From an uncultured Clostridia bacterium (lineage in GTDB: Bacteria > Bacillota > Clostridia > TANB77 > CAG-508): 10,664 nucleotides of DNA. Positions 5,550 through 10,664 of this stretch are shown one piece after another; the stretch's first letter is position 1, and every line of letters starts with the position of its first letter. The notes under the pieces were generated by a model. That model was given only the letters and a program-made list of their open reading frames with translations, ran no database searches and was not told the DNA's origin. The stretch is taken from contig CANPWI010000043.1 in assembly GCA_947584125.1 (NCBI GenBank), positions 1-10,664 on the forward strand, in the 5' to 3' direction. The translations under genes were made by a program, and so were the position numbers.

Positions 5550-8348
5550 ATGGAAGCTAAAAAAGAAAATGTAGAAACAAAAAAAACACATAAGAAAAGA
5601 AAAATTTTTGTTTTAGTAGCAGTAGTTATAGCAATTATAGCACTATATATTTCATACAGAGGAACTTACCTTGAAACATTAGAAATTGGAGAACAATATG
5701 TGCAGGTTTTTAATCAAAACCTATATTATAAATATATTACTATGGCTGTGAATTTTGTTATTACTTTTATAGCAATATATATTACAACAAAATTTATTAA
5801 AAGAGGTTTAAAAAGTTTCTTTGATGAAGAAAAAAAAGTAATGCCAAAATTTCCAAATAAGTCAATAGCTTTTGTTGGAGCAACAATTATTAGTATTGTA
5901 ACATCAGGATTATTTTTACAAAAAGTAATGTTATGTTTTAATACATGGTGGTTTGGATTTAATGACCCAGTATTTAATATGGATATGGGATTTTATTTCT
6001 TTCAAGAGCCATTTATAGAATTAGTTATTAATTATATGATTTGTTTAATGATAGGACTTACAGCTTATACAGCAATATATTACATAATTGTGTTTAATAT
6101 ACATTTTGATGGAATTAGTGTACAAACATTAAAGAAAAATACATTTTTAAAACATTTAAAAACAAATGTAATGATTATAATTGTTTTATTATCTAGTTTA
6201 ATCATAGTAAATACACAAACAATTGGGAGACAAAATTTTCTAACTATAAATACTGAAAATAGTACAAAATTAGTAGGAGCAGGATTATTAGATGTAACAA
6301 TTAAAGTATGGGGATATAGAATTTTAGCAGTAGTAATGATTGTTTGTGCATATAAAGCACTAAAAGCATTTACAAATAAGGAAACAAAAAAAGTTATAAC
6401 ATATATATTAATTGTTCCTGCTTATCTTGTATTATTATTTATAATAATTATTGCTTGTAAACTTATATTTGTAAATTCAAATGAACTTGATAAGCAAAAA
6501 GAATATATAGAACAAAATATCAATTATACCCAAAATGCTTATAATATAAATATAGATGAAAAACAGGTTGAAAGTAGTGGAGCAATTACCTATGAAGAAT
6601 TACAAAATAATCAAAAAGTAGCAGAAGGTATACCAATTATAAGCTCAGATATTACAGCAAAAACATTAAATAATTTACAAACAAGTACTGGATATTATTC
6701 ATTTAGAAATCAAGTTGTTAGTAAATATGAATTTGATGGAAAAGAAAACTTAGTATATCTATCACCTAGAGAAATGGCAAATTTAGGAGGTAGTTATAGT
6801 AATAAAACTTATGAATATACACATGGATTTGGTGTAATTATAACATCTGCAACAAATACATTAGAGGATGGAAATATAGAATATATACAAAAAGATTTTG
6901 AACAAGATGCTAATAAGGAAAAAATTAGTATTAAAAGTCCTAGAATTTATTATGGATTAGATACAACAAATACAGTTGTTACAAATACTAAAAATAAATC
7001 TGAGTTTGATTATCCAAAAACAGCATCAGAAAATGCAGAATTTAACTATAATGGAAATTCAGGATTAAATTTAAATTTTATAGATAGAATTATATTAGCA
7101 ATAAAAGAAAAAGACATTAATTTAGCATTTTCTAGTAATGTAAACTCAGATAGCAAAATATTAATTAATAGAAATATCTTGAAAAGAGCAGAAAAAGTTT
7201 TACCATATTTAGTATATGATGAAAATCCATATCTTGTTGTAGACAAAAATGGAAATTTAATATGGGTAATTGATGCTTATACAATAGCAAATCAATATCA
7301 ATATTCACAAGGAATAACAATAGAATATAAGAATACAAAACAACAAATTAATTATATAAGAAACTCAGCAAAAGTATTAGTAAATGCTTATGATGGAACA
7401 ATAGATTTTTATATAACAGATAAAACAGACCCAATAATTATGGCATATAGCAAAATTTTTGATGGACTATTTAAAGATGGAGAAGATATACCACAAGATA
7501 TATCAGAACATTTTATATATCCACAATATTTATACAAAATACAAGCAGAAATATTAGAAATGTATCATAATGTTGGTACAGATGTACTTTATCGTGGAGA
7601 TGATGAGTGGGAAATAGCAAAATATGCAACAACAGGTACAAAAGGAGTAGAAATGGAACCATATTATACAATGCTAAAAACCAATGATTCACAAGATGCA
7701 AGACTTGGAATAATGCTTCCATATACCCCTGTAAACAAACAAAATATTAATGCTTATTTAATTGGTGAAACAAATGGAATAAATAATAAATTAACATTAT
7801 ATAAATTTTCATCAGATAATAATATAGTTGGTACAATGCAACTTGATAAACAAATAGAACAAGATGAAAAAATTGCTAAAGAAATTGCAAATATAAATGT
7901 AACAGGAACAAAATTAATTAAAAATATGATAGTTGTACCAATCGAAAATACGCTAATTTATGTAGAACCTATATATCAACAAACCCTAAACGAAACAAAT
8001 AGTATACCTGTACTAAAAAAAGTAATTGTTGCATCTGGAAATAAGGTTGCTATAGGTGATAATTTAAAAGATGCTCTAAATAGGCTAGTGTCTTCACAAT
8101 ATACAACAAGCATAGAGGTTGAAAACACAGATACTATTGAAGGATTAGTAGAAGCAATAATAAAAGCAAATAATAATTTAGAAGAATCAACTAATATCAA
8201 TAATTGGGAGCAAATAGGAAAAGACTTAAATAAATTACAAGAACTAATAAAAGAATTACAAACTGTAAAAGAAGCTAATGATAAGGAGCAAGATAAAAAT
8301 AAAACAAATACAGTAAATAGTATAAATGCAGAAAATATTATACAATAA
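5550..8348 (+). CDS. UPF0182 family multi-pass membrane protein
   Basis: A 932-residue protein with the UPF0182 (PF03699) layout: seven predicted transmembrane helices in the first third and a large soluble remainder. The helices lie near residues 18-37, 62-83, 105-126, 156-182, 206-221, 253-271 and 282-308, after a lysine-rich cytoplasmic start. Recognisable family blocks are NDPVFNMDMGFYFF (138-151), NELDKQKEYIEQNI (311-324), VLPYLVYDENPYLVV (550-564), IWVIDAYT (571-578), NYIRNSAKVLVNAYDG (from 601) and PQYLYKIQAEILEMYH (658-673). The end has the helical NNWEQIGKDLNKL block (884-896), then a low-complexity Asn/Lys-rich tail of about 30 residues. The soluble part is probably extracytoplasmic. 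I know of no established biochemical role for the family. The start follows AGGAGG (5539-5544). The gene is last in the thrS-argS-ftsY run, 22 bases after ftsY, and ends just before a strong terminator. Confidence 0.92.
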   Translation: MEAKKENVETKKTHKKRKIFVLVAVVIAIIALYISYRGTYLETLEIGEQYVQVFNQNLYYKYITMAVNFVITFIAIYITTKFIKRGLKSFFDEEKKVMPKFPNKSIAFVGATIISIVTSGLFLQKVMLCFNTWWFGFNDPVFNMDMGFYFFQEPFIELVINYMICLMIGLTAYTAIYYIIVFNIHFDGISVQTLKKNTFLKHLKTNVMIIIVLLSSLIIVNTQTIGRQNFLTINTENSTKLVGAGLLDVTIKVWGYRILAVVMIVCAYKALKAFTNKETKKVITYILIVPAYLVLLFIIIIACKLIFVNSNELDKQKEYIEQNINYTQNAYNINIDEKQVESSGAITYEELQNNQKVAEGIPIISSDITAKTLNNLQTSTGYYSFRNQVVSKYEFDGKENLVYLSPREMANLGGSYSNKTYEYTHGFGVIITSATNTLEDGNIEYIQKDFEQDANKEKISIKSPRIYYGLDTTNTVVTNTKNKSEFDYPKTASENAEFNYNGNSGLNLNFIDRIILAIKEKDINLAFSSNVNSDSKILINRNILKRAEKVLPYLVYDENPYLVVDKNGNLIWVIDAYTIANQYQYSQGITIEYKNTKQQINYIRNSAKVLVNAYDGTIDFYITDKTDPIIMAYSKIFDGLFKDGEDIPQDISEHFIYPQYLYKIQAEILEMYHNVGTDVLYRGDDEWEIAKYATTGTKGVEMEPYYTMLKTNDSQDARLGIMLPYTPVNKQNINAYLIGETNGINNKLTLYKFSSDNNIVGTMQLDKQIEQDEKIAKEIANINVTGTKLIKNMIVVPIENTLIYVEPIYQQTLNETNSIPVLKKVIVASGNKVAIGDNLKDALNRLVSSQYTTSIEVENTDTIEGLVEAIIKANNNLEESTNINNWEQIGKDLNKLQELIKELQTVKEANDKEQDKNKTNTVNSINAENIIQ

Positions 8349-8356
8349 CAAGTAAC

Positions 8357-8388
8357 AAAAAAATCTCCATACAAGTGGAGATTTTTTT
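8357..8388 (+). terminator. Intrinsic terminator closing the thrS-argS-ftsY-UPF0182 run
   Basis: AAAAAAATCTCCA (8357-8369) and TGGAGATTTTTTT (8376-8388) form a 13-pair stem with a six-base loop TACAAG, starting eight bases after the UPF0182 stop. The seven T's on the 3' side supply the U-tract. The matching A-run on the 5' side means it could also terminate leftward transcription. Confidence 0.9.
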
Positions 8389-8421
8389 AAAAAAACTCTT
8401 TATCTTTTTTTAATTATATAA

Positions 8422-8427
8422 TATAAT
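8422..8427 (+). promoter_or_regulatory. Probable -10 element of the penicillin-binding protein gene
   Basis: TATAAT sits 42 bases before the TTG start, after the terminator, where an independent promoter is needed. The region 17 bases upstream (8399-8404, TTTATC) matches a -35 hexamer poorly. The -10 call is reasonable from context, but the promoter is not well defined. Confidence 0.45.
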
Positions 8428-8449
8428 AGGGGTGTTAATATTTTACGCT

Positions 8450-8456
8450 AAGGAGG
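8450..8456 (+). promoter_or_regulatory. Ribosome binding site that decides the TTG start at 8464
   Basis: AAGGAGG ends seven bases before TTG at 8464. No in-frame ATG occurs until codon 109 (8788), which would remove the membrane anchor and lie only 12 codons before the glycosyltransferase catalytic glutamate. The strong site and the protein layout together fix the non-ATG start. Confidence 0.85.
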
Positions 8457-8463
8457 AATAAAA

Positions 8464-10664
8464 TTGAAAAAAGAAGATGATAAATATGATACAAAAAAAT
8501 ATAAGAACAATAAAGGTAAAAAAAGCAAAAAAAATAATGATAAAGTAAAGAAACATCCTAAGCTAAAAAAAGCATTAAAAATTATAGGAATAATATTACT
8601 ATTACTAATAATAATCTTAGCAGGAGTAATTGCAGGACTATTTGCAGGATGGTTTGGAGACGATTTTAAAATTACTAAAGAGGATTTAGTAATTGAATAT
8701 GCAAATTCACAGGTACTAGACTCAGATGGAAATGTCATAGCAGTATTAAGTGCAAAAGAAAAAAGACAAGTGGTTTCAAGAAGTGAGATGTCAGATTATT
8801 TACCAATGGCATTTGTATCTATAGAAGATGAAAGATTTTATTCACATAAAGGTGTTGATATTCCTAGAACTGCAAAAGCAACATTAACATTCTTATTTAA
8901 TAGAGGAAACTCATCATTTGGAGGTAGTACAATTACACAACAATTAATTAAGAATATAACAGACGAAAGAGATGACTCTGGTTTTGCAGGTATGAAAAGA
9001 AAAATTGGTGAAATTACAAAAGCATATCAAGTTGAAAAAATTCTATCAAAAGACCAAATACTTGAAATGTATCTTAACATAATTTTCTTAGGTGAGAAAA
9101 ATTATGGAGTTGAAACTGCATCTATATATTATTTTAACAAACATGCAAAAGATTTAACTCTTGCAGAATCAGCTTTCTTAGCAGGTATTACTCACTCACC
9201 AAATGCATACAATCCTTATGGAGGAGAAGATAAAACAGATAAAATAAAAAATAGAACAGTTACTGTTTTAGATAAAATGTTAGAATTAGGCAAAATATCT
9301 CAAGAAGAATACGATAGTGCAAAAGAACAGGTAAATACAGGCCTTGTATTCACAAAAGGAACAATTATAGATCAAGCATCATATTCATATCATACAGAAG
9401 CATTGTTAAATGAATTAGTTAATGATTTAATAGAAGAAAAAGGAATGAACAAAGAATATGCTGAAACTTATGTATATGGTGGTGGTCTAACAATATACAG
9501 TACTCAAAATACAAATATACAAACAATAGTGGAAGATGAACATCAAAAAGATAAATACATAAAAGCATCTAAAAAAAGAGAAGGAGAAACAACACAAGCA
9601 GCTACAGTAATAATAGACCAAAAAACAGGATATGTTGTGGCAACAGTTGGAGGACTTGGTCAAAAAACAGCTAAAGGTCAAAACAGAGCTGTAGATTCAG
9701 TAAGACAAACAGGTTCATCTATGAAACCAATAGCAGTTATAGCACCATCATTACAAGCAGGACTAATAAATGCAGGTACAGTAGTAGATGATGTTCCAAT
9801 TCCTTCATTTGGAAATCACTATAAAAACTATTATGGTGGATTTAAAGGATTATCAAATATTAGATATATGTTAAAAATATCACAAAATACAACTGAAGCA
9901 CAATTATTACAAAAATTAACACCAGCAAATTCAATAGAATTTTTAAGAAAATTAGGTATTACATCATTAGTTACAGCTAGTGAAAATAAAGAGCATAATG
10001 ATGAAAACTTATCACTAGCACTAGGAGGAGTTACAAATGGTGTTAGTCCATTAGAAATGGCAGCTGCTTATGCTACAATAGCAAATAATGGAACATATAT
10101 AGAACCAACATTCTATACAAAAGTAGTAGACCAAAATGGAAAAACAATTATTGAAAAAGAACAAGAAAAAAGAGAAGTTTTATCAGAAGGTAATGCATTT
10201 ATAATGAAAAGCTTACTAACAGAACCAATAACTGCAGGAGGAACAGGAACTGCTGCTGCAATGTCAGGAATAACAGTATCTGGAAAAACAGGTACAACAA
10301 ATGATGATTATGATGGATGGTTCTGTGGATTTACACCTTATTATACTGGAGCTACATGGTATGGATATGATTATAACGAAAAGGTTACATCAAGTACAGC
10401 AACTACTATATGGGCTTCAATAATGAAAGCAGTTCATAAAGATTTACCAAATGCTACATTGGAAAAACCAGATAGTGTAATTACAGCTAGTATATGTAAA
10501 GATTCTGGATTACTTGCTACAGATTTATGTTCAAAGGACCCTAGAGGTAATAGAGTTTATACAGAATACTTTGTAAAAGGAACAGTACCAAGTAAAACTT
10601 GTACAACACATGTATCAGCACAAATATGTACAGAAACAAATAAAATTGCAACAGAATTTTGTGA
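8464..10664 (+). CDS. Class A penicillin-binding protein, PBP1A-like (3' end beyond window)
   Basis: Bifunctional peptidoglycan synthase that polymerises lipid II and cross-links peptides outside the membrane. It opens with TTG at 8464; 733 codons are present with no stop before the edge. Residues 1-36 are a very lysine-rich cytoplasmic tail and 37-63 a single membrane anchor. The GT51 domain shows EDERFYSHKG (121-130, catalytic Glu121), GGSTITQQ (153-160), a KIGEITKA block (180-187) and EMYLN (201-205). The transpeptidase domain shows the active-site motif SSMK (S418 nucleophile, K421), SQN (473-475) and KTGT (608-611). After the catalytic domain come spaced cysteines (678, 689, 713, 722, 733) in C-T-x-T/TG-like contexts, usual for clostridial PBP1 tails. 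B. subtilis has several class A enzymes (ponA, pbpD, pbpF, pbpG), so I give no symbol; it is closest in style to PonA/PBP1A. It has its own putative promoter and is separated from the upstream run by a terminator. Confidence 0.95.
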   Translation, partial: MKKEDDKYDTKKYKNNKGKKSKKNNDKVKKHPKLKKALKIIGIILLLLIIILAGVIAGLFAGWFGDDFKITKEDLVIEYANSQVLDSDGNVIAVLSAKEKRQVVSRSEMSDYLPMAFVSIEDERFYSHKGVDIPRTAKATLTFLFNRGNSSFGGSTITQQLIKNITDERDDSGFAGMKRKIGEITKAYQVEKILSKDQILEMYLNIIFLGEKNYGVETASIYYFNKHAKDLTLAESAFLAGITHSPNAYNPYGGEDKTDKIKNRTVTVLDKMLELGKISQEEYDSAKEQVNTGLVFTKGTIIDQASYSYHTEALLNELVNDLIEEKGMNKEYAETYVYGGGLTIYSTQNTNIQTIVEDEHQKDKYIKASKKREGETTQAATVIIDQKTGYVVATVGGLGQKTAKGQNRAVDSVRQTGSSMKPIAVIAPSLQAGLINAGTVVDDVPIPSFGNHYKNYYGGFKGLSNIRYMLKISQNTTEAQLLQKLTPANSIEFLRKLGITSLVTASENKEHNDENLSLALGGVTNGVSPLEMAAAYATIANNGTYIEPTFYTKVVDQNGKTIIEKEQEKREVLSEGNAFIMKSLLTEPITAGGTGTAAAMSGITVSGKTGTTNDDYDGWFCGFTPYYTGATWYGYDYNEKVTSSTATTIWASIMKAVHKDLPNATLEKPDSVITASICKDSGLLATDLCSKDPRGNRVYTEYFVKGTVPSKTCTTHVSAQICTETNKIATEFC

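Noticed and set aside
7976..8374. 132-codon open frame on the minus strand over the end of the UPF0182 gene
   Set aside because: It is antisense to a conserved coding region, begins inside the terminator hairpin area, has no ribosome site I can see, and its Ser/Phe/Leu-rich product is what reversed AT-rich codons produce.
8448..8738. 96-codon minus-strand frame opposite the start of the penicillin-binding protein gene
   Set aside because: The low-complexity Phe/Leu/Ser product is the mirror of the lysine-rich tail and membrane anchor of the real gene, and it has no start signal.
8788..8790. ATG at codon 109 as the start of the penicillin-binding protein
   Set aside because: It would remove the membrane anchor and much of the sequence before the catalytic glutamate, and it has no ribosome site; TTG at 8464 has AAGGAGG at the right distance.
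1..10664. CRISPR array, insertion sequence, attachment site, tRNA or rRNA gene
   Set aside because: No regularly spaced direct repeats, transposase-like frame, terminal inverted repeats or tRNA-like cloverleaf with a CCA end was seen; the coding content is housekeeping in one consistent composition.
1..10664. Possible alternative genetic code suggested by the extreme A+T content
   Set aside because: Tryptophans at conserved sites are encoded by TGG, the genes end in TAA or TAG, and no in-frame TGA interrupts any of the genes.

Overview
This is a very AT-rich, gene-dense bacterial window (A/T-ending codons, AGA for arginine, TGG for tryptophan, TAA/TAG stops, strong AGGAGG-type ribosome binding sites). 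A threonine T-box leader before thrS, a spore-coat-like gene fragment at the left edge and a tandem DUF305 protein of a type I associate with Clostridia together suggest a low-G+C, probably spore-forming member of the Clostridia, perhaps a gut lineage. The lineage is inference; there is no rRNA gene or marker alignment to fix it.

Layout. Bases 1-72 (minus) hold the first 24 codons of a gene resembling the CotF-family spore coat proteins. A divergent gene (198-770, plus) encodes a cysteine-rich, cytosolic-looking protein with two DUF305 repeats, each carrying a MIPHH metal-ligand-like motif. A near-consensus sigma-A promoter (802-829) then drives a T-box leader (about 850-1076), whose antiterminator and terminator can be paired by hand, followed by thrS (1092-2864), argS (2881-4596), ftsY (4622-5527) and a 932-residue UPF0182 membrane protein gene (5550-8348). 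The gaps are 16, 25 and 22 bases, none contains a terminator or clear promoter, and a strong hairpin terminator closes the run at 8357-8388. A separate TTG-started gene for a class A penicillin-binding protein begins at 8464 and runs off the right edge.

How it fits together. The layout predicts one transcript of four genes whose synthesis is switched by uncharged tRNA-Thr at the T-box. This would tie two aminoacyl-tRNA synthetases to the SRP receptor FtsY and to a poorly understood multi-pass membrane protein. The penicillin-binding protein is an independent cell-wall synthesis unit. Nothing here looks like a mobile element, CRISPR array or defence island. Most of the window is recognisable housekeeping. 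The points worth a second look are the T-box-led operon composition, the ThrRS lacking a full TGS domain, the internally duplicated DUF305 protein beside a coat gene, and the inverted repeat inside the thrS promoter.
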